Shown: positions 9,433-23,157 of the stretch, piece by piece
Layout of the letters: the number at the start of each line of letters is the position of its first letter
Position numbering within the stretch: position 1 is the first letter of the stretch
From: Parachlorella kessleri
Taxonomy: Eukaryota; Chlorophyta; Trebouxiophyceae; Chlorellales; Chlorellaceae
Direction of reading: 5' to 3'
DNA: 53,129 nucleotides
Assembly: GCA_001598975.1 (NCBI GenBank)
Contig: BBXU01002176.1
Location: forward strand, 1-53,129
Notes under the pieces: generated by a model
The model's input: only the letters and a program-made list of their open reading frames with translations
What the model was told of the DNA's origin: nothing
Database searches by the model: none
Program-made: the position numbers and the translations under genes

Positions 9433-12004
9433 TCATGCCTGCTGCGCCTGCTGTGCGGCAGCGGCCGCTCTAACTGCCTCTCGCTGAACGAGCCGTGCCA
9501 AGGACTGCGGGGTGGCAGACACTCCCAGGCCCCGGCCTGCCGCCTCCAGCTTGGCTCTCTTGGCTTGTCGGTAGGCCTCTATCAGCTGCAGCCAGAAGTA
9601 ATGAAGGGGTTAGCAGTCCTTCACACTGCACGTATTGATAACCAGGAACGCTTGTGCTAGGGCGGCCTGCTGTCCTGTGGCAGCTGAAGGGCAGGGATAC
9701 AGGAAGTGCTTTTGCAGCAAACACAAACACAAAGCTATCTATTGTTACTGCAGGCAAGGGCAACAGTAAGATCAGAAGGCCAGGACGCACCCCAGGGAGT
9801 GCATAGCAGGTGGGCGCAGCTCAACTGAGAACGATAACATTGCAAAGCACTAACATTGCAAAGCACTCTGAAAGCCCAGCAGCTCTAAGCCACTATACAC
9901 AGCCTCCCTACCTACCACTATCCAGCATAGATACATCCAGGCACTCTTGCAACCATACTGCCTGCAGCCCTTCCTAACTGTTCCGTGTAGAAGCATAAGC
10001 ATGGCTCCGGCAGGGCCAACTTGCCTGCAGCCGCTCCTGCTCTGTCACCCCCGATGCCGCCTTGCCAGCCTCAGCCTGCTGCTTCCCCTTGCCAGCTGCC
10101 TTGCCCGCCGCCCCCTTCCCTGCGGCTGCTTGCTTTCCACCCTTGTAGATGGCACTGTTTTGTAACCGCGACTTTCCTGCTGCCGCCGCTCCCCCTGCTG
10201 GAGCAGCTGCTGCCGCCGCGCCGCTGGCAAGTCGCTGCTCTGCTGCCTGCATTTGCTGCAGGAATATCTGCTTGTGGCGGGCATTGGGGGCGCTGTTGCT
10301 GCCCCGTGCTCCATGCGCTGGTGTTTGGCCTCCTTCCTGCTGTTGCTGCTGCTGCTGCTGGGTCCAGTGCTTGCGCTTCAAGTTGACCTGCATGATGAAA
10401 TAGACACATGTTATTACACGTTCTCCTTGCCAACATGTAATAACATGTTTACACTACGAATAAGCACATTCTACACTACTTAACACTTTGTGCTAGACCA
10501 CCTCCGCCCAGCTGCAAGGGACGAGATTGGCTTCTTCGATCCCAAACAAGCCTGCGTTATATGATGGCAAATCTCGACCAGAGCTGATGCGCACGATAAT
10601 GCACTAATGTCTACCTAGCCGCCCCTGAGCGTCTGAAAAAACGAGCATCCCCAATCAGGGGTTGAAACGCAGCCCACCCAAGAGGGGCCAAGCCTCAGAC
10701 CCAACCCCAATGCAAAACTCGACACCCATTCCGTGAGGCGGCAGCAGGACCTCAGACAGTCTTTCAATCATGCCGTTAAAGGATGATTCCTCCTACCAAA
10801 ATTCCTGCATCACCACCCAACCCACCTGGATGGGCTGCGCGGCCTGCTCCCCAAACTGCGGTTGGCTAGCGTTCTGCTTTGCCAACAGCTCTCGCTCCTT
10901 CCCCCCAAGTAGCTCCTCCCCTGCAGTTGCCACGTCACACAGTAAGTGCATGCTGTACCTAAAAGGGATCCTGGGCTATCAATCAGTGAATCAATCAATT
11001 TATCAATTTATCGATCAATCAACCAAGCAACCAATAACGCTTCCCACAGCAGCAGACTGTGCCGGAGGTCCTGGGCTGTCCATGCCTCCTGCCGCAGAGC
11101 TCCCGCTCCGCCGCAGTTGCACTGGCCTGTGAGCTTATGCTTTCTTCTTAGCTTCTTCAGCTTCAGGAACTCCTTCTTGTCTGCACGGAGGGCCTTCTTT
11201 TTCACCCCGCCTGGACCCTGGCCCGTCTGCTGCTGCTGCTCTTTCTCGGACTCTCGCGCCTTTTGCTGGGCTCTTTGCTTCCGTGTTTCCTGCTGTCCAG
11301 GTTGTTGGTCCACAGGAGTAGCAGTACCAACAGGGCTGCCAGCCTGGCCTACCAGCTGTCCAGCAGGTTCGTCAATCACGGCGCCTTCTTGCTGCCGTTG
11401 ACCAGCCCTAAGGCCCGCTGGGGATGCTGTCACCTGCTCCTCCCTGCGCTCTGCAAGCTGCTTGTTAGGCTGCTGGGCCCGCTGACTGCTCTGTGCTGCC
11501 GCTGATGTTGTAGCTGCTGCTGGGGCTCCTCCCTCTGCTGCCAGTGCTGCCACCGATGGTGCAGCTGATGCTGCCGCGGCTCCTGCACTTGCCATCGCTC
11601 CATGTTGCTGTCGTGACCCTGGCTTTGAGCCCTTCTTCTCCTGCCTTTCTGCCGCCGCCTACATGCAAGGCAACACCCTGGCAAAGTCTTGCTTACAGTC
11701 AGGAGGAACCAAGAAGGGGAAGGGGCGCATGAGAAAGCAGAGCATCACCTTGAGCCTGAGTAACTTGCGGAAGGACGACGGCACGTCCTGGTCGCCTTTG
11801 GTTGCCTTCTTTGTCTTCTTCTGTCCTGTGTTAGGACCCACGAAGGCCTTGCCCTGCGGAAAAGCAAACAATCTGCAAGCGTCACATGTCATGCACTGCA
11901 CGGACCTGGTTGCATATTTGGTTCATTTCTGGACTCGCCTTCTTCTCAGTTTTGGCTTTAAGGGCGTTCACAAGGCGCCGTCTGCGAGCTTCGCCCCTCC
12001 CCAT
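9433..12004 (-). CDS. CCDC137-like basic nuclear/nucleolar protein
   Basis: Six exons read on the minus strand: 12004-11906, 11853-11749, 11658-11127, 10920-10826, 10387-10025 and 9585-9433, giving 448 residues. The start MGRGEARRRRLVNALKAKTE is strongly basic. Exon 2 has QDVPSSFRKLLRLK; exon 3 is Ala/Gln-rich and ends in KKEFLKLKKLRRKHKLT; exon 4 has a QFGEQAAQPIQ motif; exon 5 has a Gln run; exon 6 begins LIEAYRQAKRAKLEA. The order VP-F-R block, lysine-rich block, FGE-x-QP, then I-E-A-Y-R-x-x-K resembles the CCDC137 family, a chromatin or nucleolus-associated protein in animals; the match is from pattern memory, not a search. Two donors look like GC (11126 and 10024, the latter GCAAGT). The 11127/10920 joint is the weakest. 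It converges with the upstream repeat-protein gene. Confidence 0.6.
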
Positions 12005-12592
12005 ATCTGCCGAGAAATACTGCGGCTCTCTACAACAGTATTCTTAGCAGTTCTTCAATGCAGCACTTCATTATAGCACTTGACTGTTTCCAAGACATGG
12101 GGTTCACTCTCACGCCAGGTTGGCGCACCCGCCACAAGGACTATGTCAAACAATTTCAACAGAAACTCTGGCACAAGATAGGGCAGCATGATAGGCATAT
12201 ATATCTACAACTACTGGCAGCCAGTAGCCATGCAAGCCGGCACAGCGTTAACAAGGGCCAACATGGGTCAACATGACAGGGAAGCGCATACACAACAAAT
12301 ACACAAACGGCGTGGTTTGTACAAGTAGATATACACTTGTCATGCAGAATTGTGCAGGGTTGCAACTATATGTTCTCTCTAGGGCATATATATATCTACA
12401 GCACAACTCAAAAGTCAAGCATGAGTGAGGTTATCTAACACACAATTCAACTCCAGGAGCATTACTGACTTTCACTAGAACAGAGTCTCCAAATCAAGCG
12501 GCAGCAATAGTGGCCCACCTGCACCCTGCATGGGCAGTTCTTAGCGACTGCCATTGTAGAAATCCTGGAGAGAAAGAAGGCCAGAAACAAAA

Positions 12593-12597
12593 TTACA
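12593..12597 (-). terminator. Candidate poly(A) signal of the SRPBCC gene
   Basis: TGTAA on the minus strand about 70 bases after the TAG stop, inside an A-rich stretch. The position fits a short 3' untranslated region. Confidence 0.5.
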
Positions 12598-12667
12598 AAA
12601 AATTATACTCACAGAAGGCAGAGTACGGAAATCGGGGTGCTATGATACATTGAGAGGCTGGTCGACG

Positions 12668-15175
12668 CTAGCTATCTCCGGTCCATTCCCCTGCTCCTGC
12701 CTCCGCGGGCCACAATGTCGGCCTGCCCTGCTGGATGCGCTGTGCCTCAACTAGGATATCCTCAAAAATCCCCGCCAGCTGCCGACACGCAATGCTCCTG
12801 AAAAGCCGCCCCAAGGGCGGCGGCAGGTACACAGTTGGCTGAGCCTCCTGCGGTAGGAAAGGGTACCTTGTTTGCTCTTACAGCCTGTTGATCCCTCACT
12901 GGCACAAGGCAAGGTAGGATCTAGGTTGGAGGCTTGCAAGCTGTGTGTGAGATTGCTGCCCAAGCAAAGCAATCCCAACATGTGGGCATCCCACGCTGGG
13001 CATACTGGAGTGCACTTGGCTTAAGCAACAGATTTCTGTCGTGTGCTTAGCTAGCCCCACGTACAATAGCTAGTCCATATACAAAATATGTGGAAACCTT
13101 CTCTCAGTAAGCTGCAGTAGGCGTTGCCCCTTGCCTTATTCAACAAGAGAGGCATGAGCACACAGACAGCAAGACTCAGCAATCTGGATGCAAACTGCAT
13201 CCAGCCCTGTCTGTAAAGTTCACCTCTCACTCCCTGTTTGCACTACCTGGCCCCCATACTACTATCAGCAAGCAGCAGCTCTAGCCCACTCACTTGCTGC
13301 AATGTCAGCAACACCGGCTGCTGGTCCTGCGCATCTCCCAAGCACGAAGCCTGGCTGCTGCCACCTGTCTTGTCTATACGCCAGGTGCCATTAAAGCGCC
13401 GCATCAGCTGGAGCTTGGAGCCAGAAGGCACGAGGGAGAAGTCCACCTGCCCCTCAGAAGGCCGCTGCTCCACCCTTAGTCTGTACAGGGCAACATGCAA
13501 ACAGCCATGCACTTTCTCACAGGGTGTGGCCTCTAGTTTAATGGAGGCATATTCGGCCCTCCACACCACTGAAGCCGGCCTCTCAACCCGCCCTTCACCC
13601 AAACTCTCCAATCTTGAAAGCAATCTTGTAATCTTCAACCTGAGTCCACTCTCCTCATCTCAGCCTTAGTCATAACTGGTTGCGAGTACTCGTAGCCTCC
13701 CACGCACCAATTGGCATCAGCAGTGCCGGCAAAACATTAGGTAGTGCCCACCTACCAGACGCTTACTTCTCCAGCAAGCCCATCCCAGAACTTGCTCAGC
13801 CAAGTGCTCGCCGTCACTGTTAATTAGGCAACTGCCCAGCCTCGCCCGTAGGTCGACAGGAGCACCAGGCGTGGCCAAGCAGAGGTGCTGACCCATAGAC
13901 AGCAGCATTTGTTGATGGTTAAGCCCAGCTAAACCCACTGCAATGGCAAGGGAAAAGCACCCACCTGGTCCTCACAGTGCCAGAAAACACCAGGAAGCGC
14001 CAGGAGGCCAGGTGCTCACTCTCGACCACGGTAAGCCCACTGCTGCCACCAGCCTCAAGAACCTCCCTGCAACCCAGGCAGTACCAGCAAATACGATCGC
14101 ACTCCCCTGAACTAGCAGCCAAAGCCTTCACTAAAGGTGCGTTGCCATAAGGGTGATGCAGCTCAGGCAAGGTGGCCAGATGGCTCAAGTGCTTGTAATC
14201 AAGACAAGGCTGCAGCTTACAGCCACGCGTGCCACGGTCCACGCCGCCCTCACGCGATACAGCCGTACGTAAACTGGTGTGCTAGTGGCAGCATTCCAGC
14301 TCAGCAAGTTAGTGCTTGCCATTTCCAAAACGACTCATCTGTAGCCTACAAAGGGCGGCTTACTATGCTGCATCAGCAGCCGCACTCACCTGCTGTCGCA
14401 CTTGTCCAGGTGCCGGAATATCTGCTCATTAGTAGGATGGGTAATCAGGGCAAACACTTGCTCAAAGCTTAGCGGAACTCTGGCGGCGCCGGTGACCTGC
14501 AATGCATCCAGGTTCTTACTGACCGACAACGCTGACATCAGCCATCCGTTTGTTCAACGCAAACGACAATGGGTGCAAGAACATCATTCAGGCTGCCTGA
14601 GTGTATACCAATCCCCTCCATCCTCGTCACCCTGTGAAACAGCACCCTTCCTCGCAGCCCACGTATACAGAAGCCAGGGAGTGTGGGAGGAGGACAGCAG
14701 GCTATACTTCAAAGAGCCTGAACCAGCTGCTTTCCCCCTACCAAATGCCATCTATGCTACCACCAAGCTTAGTACAGCCTTCTGCTGCTCAGGCTATCTA
14801 ACCTGTAGCAGTTGGCCAGGATGTTCGCGAACAGTCACATGGATGCGCTCATCACTCCACCGCTCCACCGTGGCAGTGCTGGCACCATCATCCCTCCTAG
14901 CCCCTTCTTGACCGCTGCTGCAAGCCCTGTCACAGCCGTTTCTAGCACCAGCGTCGCCGCAGCAGCCGCCAGCATCGGGAGCACCCTTGTTGAAATCGGG
15001 GGCACTGCCACTCCCTTCAAGCGAGCTGCCTTGACCTTTAACTATTACACCAGGGACTTTTGTGGCTCCTCCTTGCGTGTTGCTGCTGCTGCCAGGCGCA
15101 TAACTGGTGGGACTGCTTCCTGCGGCCTGTCCTCCACCAAAGCTGCCTGGTAGTACTTGAGGGTTGTTGAACTCC
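12668..15175 (-). CDS. START/SRPBCC-fold protein, plant DUF220-like (polyketide cyclase/lipid-transport superfamily)
   Basis: Exons on the minus strand: about 15175-14803, 14496-14390, 14066-13965, 13480-13294 and 12847-12668 (TAG 12670-12668), phases consistent. The first listed exon is Gly/Ser-rich and then enters the domain at RWSDERIHVTVREHPGQLLQ. It continues with VPLSFEQVFALITHPTNEQI, EHLASWRFLVFSGTVRTRL, QVDFSLVPSG, RRFNGTWRI and a last segment PPPLGRLFRSIACRQLAGI. This order (PLSFEQVF-LIT-P, FR, WRFL-x-x-SGT, RF-G-W-I, then a Pro-rich helix entry) is that of the plant proteins once called DUF220, which fold as lipid-binding cups. The ligand is unknown. An in-frame TAA near 15210 and the absence of any ATG in the first exon show that a further 5' exon exists but was not found. 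Confidence 0.75.
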
Positions 15176-15964
15176 CTGCGTCCCAAGTCACAGGAAAGAT
15201 TGCAAGCTTAACGCAGCATCTCGCAGACTGGCGTCACGTTTACCGTGCTAAGGACAGGTGCGGACTTGCCTGGTTGCCCACCAGTCTCTCAAGGCTGTGA
15301 CGGTCATGAAAGCGATCAAGGGAGCAGTAAGCTTGACCTGGTGGCTGATCTAGGGAGGAGTGGCTCCACCTAGCTGCCCTTGGCGGAATAGCTCCCACTC
15401 ATGGAAGCTGGTCAGAAGGGATGGCCACCAGCGTCCCAGCCAGTACACCTCGGGTAAAACCGGCTCTGTGACACATTATCAACATACTATGATATAATCT
15501 GCTTGTGTCTGCGGCCTGCCAGGTTCAATGTCGCCGTTGCATGGGCTCTTGGCGCCCCTGGCCCGTCATGAGATGCAAAGCAGGAGGGCGCTATGTGAGC
15601 GCCAGGACCCTAGTAAGAAAGGTTTACCTGTCAGGAGGTAAGCCACCAGCTGCCCTTCAGTAAAGCACAACTGAAAGACAGTGTCTCTTGTCACCCTGAC
15701 GCAGCTGCTGAGGGCACCTCATGTGGGCAGGTGAGAAGAGGGTTGGCTTTTGAGAAATGGTTGGCTTTCAGTCAAGCCTGGGCCGACGGTCAGGGCTGGG
15801 TCTACAAATAATTACGCCTTATAGACCTTATCAAGGCATGGGCTTCTCGTTTCATAGGATGCTGCCTGGGAGCAGGAGCTGGCGCAACGCAGTAGCAAAC
15901 GGCCAATGTGGAAGGGCAATCACTGCTGTGGCCCACCTTGGCAGTGGAGCACCAGGCAGCCCTA

Positions 15965-16115
15965 GTAGTACAGCCGGGGTGGTTTTGGACCCTGAGAGCT
16001 GCTGTGCCAGCGTGGGGCTCTTCTCATGAGAATGAGACCACCCCGCGTGAGAGTTAGACAGGGACTGAGATTGCTGGGCAAGCGCTCTGTCAACTGAGCA
16101 GGTCGCAGCTCTGAT
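15965..16115 (-). mobile_element. Possible tRNA-derived SINE fragment
   Basis: On the minus strand, 16099-16077 reads GCTCAGTTGACAGAGCG followed by CTTGCC, very like a tRNA D-arm (pol III A box). About 110 bases further on, GGGTCCAAAACC near 15980 is a poor B box. No anticodon arm pairs, so it is not an intact tRNA gene. A tRNA-derived short interspersed element, or chance, would explain it. Confidence 0.3.
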
Positions 16116-16549
16116 GCCATCCCTGCTGGTGTGTAGGGAGCGCAAACGCTGGCGTGCAGGTAATGTGGAGGGTCCAGTACGGGACTGCTGATGCGCACCC
16201 TACGGATAGAAACTATGGCACGCATTGTGCGGAGCGGTTATGCCTAGTTCCCTATTATAGGAAACCTGTGAACAGTTCAAAACAGTGAGAGTCACGATGC
16301 ACAATTGTTTCCTGCAACAAAGTTTACAGCATGGCCATGACGTGCACAGACTGGCATGTGTATTGGGGTGTGTTCATTTCCGTGTAACTTTTGGCCATTG
16401 GTGACGGACCTAGGTCTGGCAGAGGCTGTACACCTAGGTCTGGCAGGGATTTGGCAATTGGTGACTGACCTACATCTGGCAGGGATTGCAGTGGAAGGGA
16501 TGTTTCGAGATAGTGGATGTGAGGGACGTGTTAAAGTGCAGTGGTGATG

Positions 16550-16588
16550 AGGGTGTTGGGGGGTGGGTGGGGGTGTGGGGGGGGCAGG
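16550..16588 (+). promoter_or_regulatory. G-rich run upstream of the UBE2T gene
   Basis: Several runs of three to eight G separated by one to three bases (gggtgttggggggtgggtgg and onward), about 400 bases before the UBE2T start codon. It could form a G-quadruplex. A regulatory role is only inferred from position. Confidence 0.3.
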
Positions 16589-16985
16589 GTCTTTCACCTG
16601 CTGCTGCAGTAAGAAATTTGGAAACAGTAACTAAGTGGGGCCCCGGATGGTCATCTGCAGCTGCTGCATGTTACATGGCCTGGGTTATGGGTGCCTCCAC
16701 CATCAAAGCCGAAGATTCTCTCCCTCACACTTGGCGCTCTAAGGCTTGCTCAACAAAACCGTCCGGTGCGGGCTCCTTCAGACAAATCGTGTTATATCTT
16801 GCCCACCCATGCGCGGCGCCCTCCTGGCTGGGCGCTTACATAAGCGTAGCAAGCCCGTCATGGCCACCTTGAACTCACAACTGAATGGAAGGCAACCTTG
16901 CCTTTATATGTTCACAAAAGCGAATACTGGTAGTCGTGCGTCGCCAGTGCTTGAGTTTGGCGTGCCAACTAGCTCGGGAACAAGG

Positions 16986-18752
<1,767 letters not shown>

Positions 18753-19478
18753 CCTCCCTGATACCAGGAACTATGACGCTTGTCAGCGGTGTGGGCAGGC
18801 TGCCGGAGGCTCTGCAACTCAGCGGGAGCATCGGTGGGAGATGACGTAAAGTGGGTTCGTCAGAGTATGGTGGGCAATCAAAGGGTGCTCTAAGCCTGAC
18901 CTAGCCAAGCAATGGTATGCGCTCTGGCGCATACCTCAGAGACCTGGGCACCTAACAATTATAGCGTTGCTTGAATAAATATGTGATGTGATTGAAGACC
19001 GCCATCATGGTTCTGGGGTAATGCTGCATAAACGAGTCCCACCAATCCACCATGGCTGCTACAGAGGGGCATAGCCTGGCATGCTTGATCTTGCAATAAG
19101 ATATGGATCCTTCTCTCTGTGAAAACCAAACTGGGAAGAAGGGGTTTTATCGTTGCACGTCATACCTAAAACCGAGAACTTTGGCATTATACTGATGCAT
19201 TTGGCTTGCATCAGAAGAGCTTTCACACTACGAGCACTGACCCCATCCGGGTCGCCTGTGAGTCAGCAGTACCATGCAATTACCATGACTCAACATCTCC
19301 TCACCTAGGGTAATCATCGTGATGTGAGCCTTCCTGTCATCTTTACAAGCTGCAATTCAGTGATTGCCTCGGTTGAATGTGCTCGACTATAAAGGGTAAC
19401 TGTAAGGTTTGATGCTTATCAATGCAGAGGCACCTTAAGCACATAACCGTTGAAAGACCGCTGTTCTGGCCTAGGCTC
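18753..19478 (+). other. 3' region of UBE2T and 5' region of the methyltransferase gene
   Basis: No coding exon seen. An AATAAA-like run occurs near 18972 and a TGTAA at 19401-19405, only about 75 bases before the next start codon. The promoter of the methyltransferase gene must lie here, but no core element is clear. Confidence 0.45.
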
Positions 19479-22400
19479 ATGGAAAGAACGGTAGCAAAGT
19501 TTCACGGGAAGACTGTTGTGACCAATGTGGCGGCGACGAAGGACGCTCAGCAAGATTTCGGGGAATACGAGTGAGTGGCCTGAGATCACTGTAGGGCCTC
19601 AAGCCTGCCATACCCTCCCCGATGAGCATAGCTTAGATTTAATGCAGGAAGAGGTGGGAAGAGTCCTTTTGGGGCAAGGAGGGTGGGCTTCAGCCAGGGC
19701 AGGTGGGTACTACCAGAGTATGTATTGCTTTGTGCCTGGAGCCACGGAAGGGGGTGGGAGGGGGGAGGGGCCTGCATCATGCCAGCGCCAGCAACTGCCC
19801 CTCGGCATGTGCAGCGTGACACAACTACATTACTACAGGGGCAGGTAGGTAAGGCGATTAGTTTGCAGCGGCCCTGCGAGCACAGGCTGTCAGCTCCACA
19901 CTGCTTGTGCATAGCCTTGTGCCTTCTCCGGGGCAGGCACCGGAAGGAAGGGTTTTGTTGGCCCCGCTTTTGGGAACTCACGGCAGCACGTGGCGACACG
20001 CTTTCAGATTAGATTAGACTCACTCCGGGGCAGGTGGGCACGCAGGAATCCGGATGTTGCAGGATACAGCAGTAAATTTCAGGTGCTGGCCCGCATGCAG
20101 TTCTTCGATGCTGCCAAGCCGTCGCCGATCCTCACTCGCTACCTTGAGGACAAGCGCTTAAACGTGGCAGGTGGGATGCGCCAATTACCTCAGGTCTGGG
20201 TAGTTGGGGGTTACGCCTTACCAGAATTTGGTAATGTGGGCAGACTTGTGCTCTGCCCGGTTAGCTGAACTCTTGGGTGATGGCATGCCAAACGGAACCT
20301 GCCTGATAGGTCTCGGGGGTGCGCACTCGAGGCAGTCGCCTTGCAGAGGCCTTGCAAGGGCCGCCCAGCAGTACGATACGCCGCACTCAACGCATTCTGC
20401 ACTGCTGTCGCAGCTGCAGCAGCTGCTAATGATGACTGTGATGCTGGGGAGCACGTTCTGGTCCCTGGCCTTGCATACTGCTAGGATACTGTGCAGCAGG
20501 GTTGCTGTATCACGTAAGGAGCAACCACGTCCCAATGCTGAGCTTGGCCTTGCAGGCAAGCGGGTCTTTGTTCCGGGCTGTGGGCGGGGCTATGACTTGG
20601 TAGCCCTACTAGCGGCCGGGGCCGAGGAGGCAGTCGGCCTGGAACTAGCACCTACCGCGGTGAGCCATCGACAAACTTGCATATGTCAGAGGGCTGGCTG
20701 TGGGCATACCGGGCTGACCGTGGTGAGCCAGTGCGAAACTTGCACATGTCATTGGGCTGGCTGTGGGCATACCGTGCTGACCCCGGTCAGCCAGTGCGAA
20801 ACTTGCACATGTCGCTGGGCTGGCTTTGCAAAAACTGGGCTGGGGAAAGGCTGCTGAGGCGGTCGGCCCGGGGCTGGCTCCCCCCTGGTTTTAGCGGTTA
20901 AGCATTCCCGGGGTAACGTAGTTGTTGGGTACCATGATGGCTTCCTCGGTGCATGTCCCCGCGGGCAGCACGGGTGGAGGAGGCTATGGGCCTGCCGTAG
21001 GGCAGGGACGCTTCCTTGTGAAGGTGTGTTCTGCATTTGTTGGTAACATCAACTGGGAGCGGCACCATGGTCAGGTAGGGGTACGCAGTCAGACTTGACT
21101 GTCAGGTCAGAAGTGTGAGTTGCTTGCTGCGATTGGCTACAGGGCTGTGATGCTTGTGCCATAAGTGCCCAGGAGTCATCCCTGGCAGTGACATGATTGC
21201 CAGCGTGATTGCCAGTGTCCAAGCTGTGCTGTTACAGGTTGCAGCCGCCAGGGACTACCTAGCCAGCCAGTCAGTGGACCCCTCTAGGGCCCAGATGGTG
21301 CAAGGCAACTACTTCACCTGGCAGGACGCCAAGGGCCCCTTTGACGTCGGTGAGTTGTATTGGCACACGCAGTGGACAGGCGTTGTCAGTTGTGGTTGAA
21401 AGCAGTATCCCAGCTAGGCAAGGAGGACACTAGTGGCGTCTTTGACATCGAGAGCGACAAGTAATATCCCAAGTTGCTGCGAGTGATGTTTTGAGCCGTC
21501 TCATGGGCTGGCAGCATCAGGACAGAATGGACGCTGAGGGCGGCTCGCGGTCTGGTTTCAACTGGTTGAGTGCTTGTGCAATAAGGGACACGTGGCAAAG
21601 TTTGGTAGGATAGACCTTCGGTTGTGCTTTTTGTTGGTTTCCCCGTCCGGACGGGGTGGTGCATGCCATTAAGAATTGGTACTTGGATCTTGTGGTTTGT
21701 GGGCATAGTACATCCTGGCTTTTTGTTGGCCCCCATTTGGGGGACTCACGGCAGCATGGCCAGGTGGCGGTACGCTGTTAGACTAGACTAGACTCACGGG
21801 CTGGCAGCAGCACACCAGGCCCCTCCCATGTTTGTGCCACACAATCGACGGGCGCACAAACGGGGAGGCTGAGGCATCATTACGTAGCTTGCTGTCCTCC
21901 CCCTTGCCTTGTGCCAGCCTTGGCTATACCTCCCATATGTGCCCACCACTCGGGCATGCAGCTCAACACCCGAACACCTTACATATCCCCTCGTCCCCCC
22001 TCTGTAGGCTATGACTACACCTTCATGTGCGCCCTCCACCCCGACATGCGCGCCGACTGGGCGGCTGCCTGGTCGCGCTTCCTCAAGCCAGGGGGCACCC
22101 TAGCCTGCCTGGTGTTTCCGGTGGACCCTGAGAGGCAGACCGGCCCCCCCTGGCCGGTCACGCCTGAGATCTATGAGGACTTGCTAAGCAAGCACGGTGG
22201 GTCGGTGAGAGCTGCGTTGGGGTGTGAGGAAAAGCGATGACCCATCGGTTGCACTTGTCTGTATTTGACCATCCTTGCCTGCCTCTGGCACTTAGGGCAC
22301 CCCAGGCGACGATGACCTGGCCGGTACAGCCTGGCTAGGCAGGTTTTTGTCGGGCCAATCTAGTGGTGGTAGCAGGTGCTGCGAAGAAAGGCAAATGTAG

Positions 22401-23157
22401 GGAATAGCTGTGTACGGACAAAGATGGGTCTGGGTCCAGACCTGCCTTGACCCCTCCCAAGCAGTGGGGCGTTGAATGTGTGGGGCACCTGTATGTGTAA
22501 TGGTGGCATGCAGTGCCAACAAGGGGATGTAGCTGCGCCCTGTATGGGAGGGCGGATGCATGTGTATGGCATGATTGCTGACTTCTGGCTGCAGGGTTCC
22601 AGTGCTTGGGTCTTGAGAAGGTGCCCGAGGAGCTTAGTCATCCAGGGAGGGAGGGCAAGGAGTTCATGGGTGAGTAAGCATCAAGTGGGGAGCATCAAGA
22701 GTCTCGGACATGCTAGCATGGCGGTACCTGGAAAAACTGTACTAGATGCTGCGTCCGACTGTGCAGAGTAGGTTGAGAGTTTCTGAGTAGGTATGCTCAC
22801 TCCCTAGCCTAGGAGCATGGCTGAAGTCTCTTCTGACAGTCAATGCAGGAAATAACTAGGCCTGTGGGTCCCCTCATTGAGCATCGATGGGGCCACAGGC
22901 CCTGTATCCTCATGCAAAAACTTGTGCGGCTGCACCGTGCCTCGTCCATATGGCCGCAATCCCCAGGTGCTGCCCGGAGGATCACCCCGTCCCATTGCAC
23001 TTCGTTCTGACGTGGGTGCGGGGAGCAGGCTGCACACACAGTAGTAGCTGATCTAGGGTGTGGTGCTCAGGCTGTGGCTGGTCAACCAGTTGCAAAGGTG
23101 CTTACACTTGTGTGCTGTTTTTGCCTACCCACTGCAGGCATTTGGCAGCGGAGTTGA
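19479..23157 (+). CDS. S-adenosylmethionine-dependent thiol/halide methyltransferase (TPMT family)
   Basis: Transfers a methyl group from S-adenosylmethionine to thiols (bisulfide, thiocyanate) or halides, giving volatile products; cytosolic in relatives. Exons: 19479-19570, 19648-19702, 20101-20170, 20556-20659, 21238-21349, 22008-22196, 22595-22669 and 23138-23157; all phases agree, 238 residues, the usual length. Seen: YEKRWEESFWGKEGGLQPGQ near the start (the W-x3-W entry of this family), PSPILTRYL, the SAM-binding loop RVFVPGCGRGYD (75-86), VGLELAPTA, QGNYFTW, GYDYTFMCALHPDMR (145-159), FLKPGGTL and a C-terminal VPEELSHPGREGKEF. The last coding exon has only 20 bases. Introns are full of repeats: a three-copy donor repeat and two or three copies of the dispersed element. 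Substrate cannot be read from sequence. Confidence 0.9.
19951..20020 (+). mobile_element. Intron-resident dispersed element, partial copy
   Basis: Shares the ttttgttggcc block, the (g)gactcacggcagca block and a closing agattagattagactcact run with the fuller copy at 21691-21796. It lies in the second intron of the methyltransferase gene. Confidence 0.5.
20660..20848 (+). repeat. Three 63-base tandem repeats beginning at a splice donor
   Basis: Copies start at 20660, 20723 and 20786. Each begins with gtgagcca or gtcagcca, followed by acttgcayatgtc, gggctggctgtgggcatacc and gctgacc. The first copy starts exactly at the donor of the methyltransferase exon 20556-20659, so three donor-like sites now lie in a row. 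Confidence 0.8.
21691..21796 (+). mobile_element. Intron-resident dispersed element, copy B (best preserved)
   Basis: Order of blocks: tgtgggcatagtacatcc, tggctttttgttggccc, gggactcacggcagcatgg, ccaggtggcggtacgctg, then gactagactagactc. Matches copy A (reverse strand, B3 intron) and copy C (48797-48898). A weaker piece at about 21050-21100 shares the ggtcaggta-gggtacgc part. No open frame of note. Confidence 0.65.

Larger units (their letters stand above)
15176..16985. other. Region between the diverging SRPBCC and UBE2T genes
   Basis: Should contain the missing 5' exon and promoter of the minus-strand gene and the promoter of the plus-strand UBE2T gene. Visible contents are a tRNA-like stretch near 16077-16099, short direct repeats of 'cctaggtctggcag' near 16409-16480, and a G-rich run at 16550-16588. 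No further exon could be supported. Confidence 0.5.

Noticed and set aside
10975..11040. AATC/ATCA-rich stretch as a possible microsatellite or telomere-like repeat
   Set aside because: Short and irregular (atcaatcaatttatcaattt), within an intron of the CCDC137-like gene; no further meaning can be supported.
16077..16099. Intact tRNA gene on the minus strand
   Set aside because: Only the D-arm fits; no anticodon stem or T arm at the required spacing, so it is listed as a possible SINE fragment instead.
20660..20848. Direct repeats that could be mistaken for a CRISPR array
   Set aside because: Only three contiguous copies without spacers, inside a eukaryotic intron.
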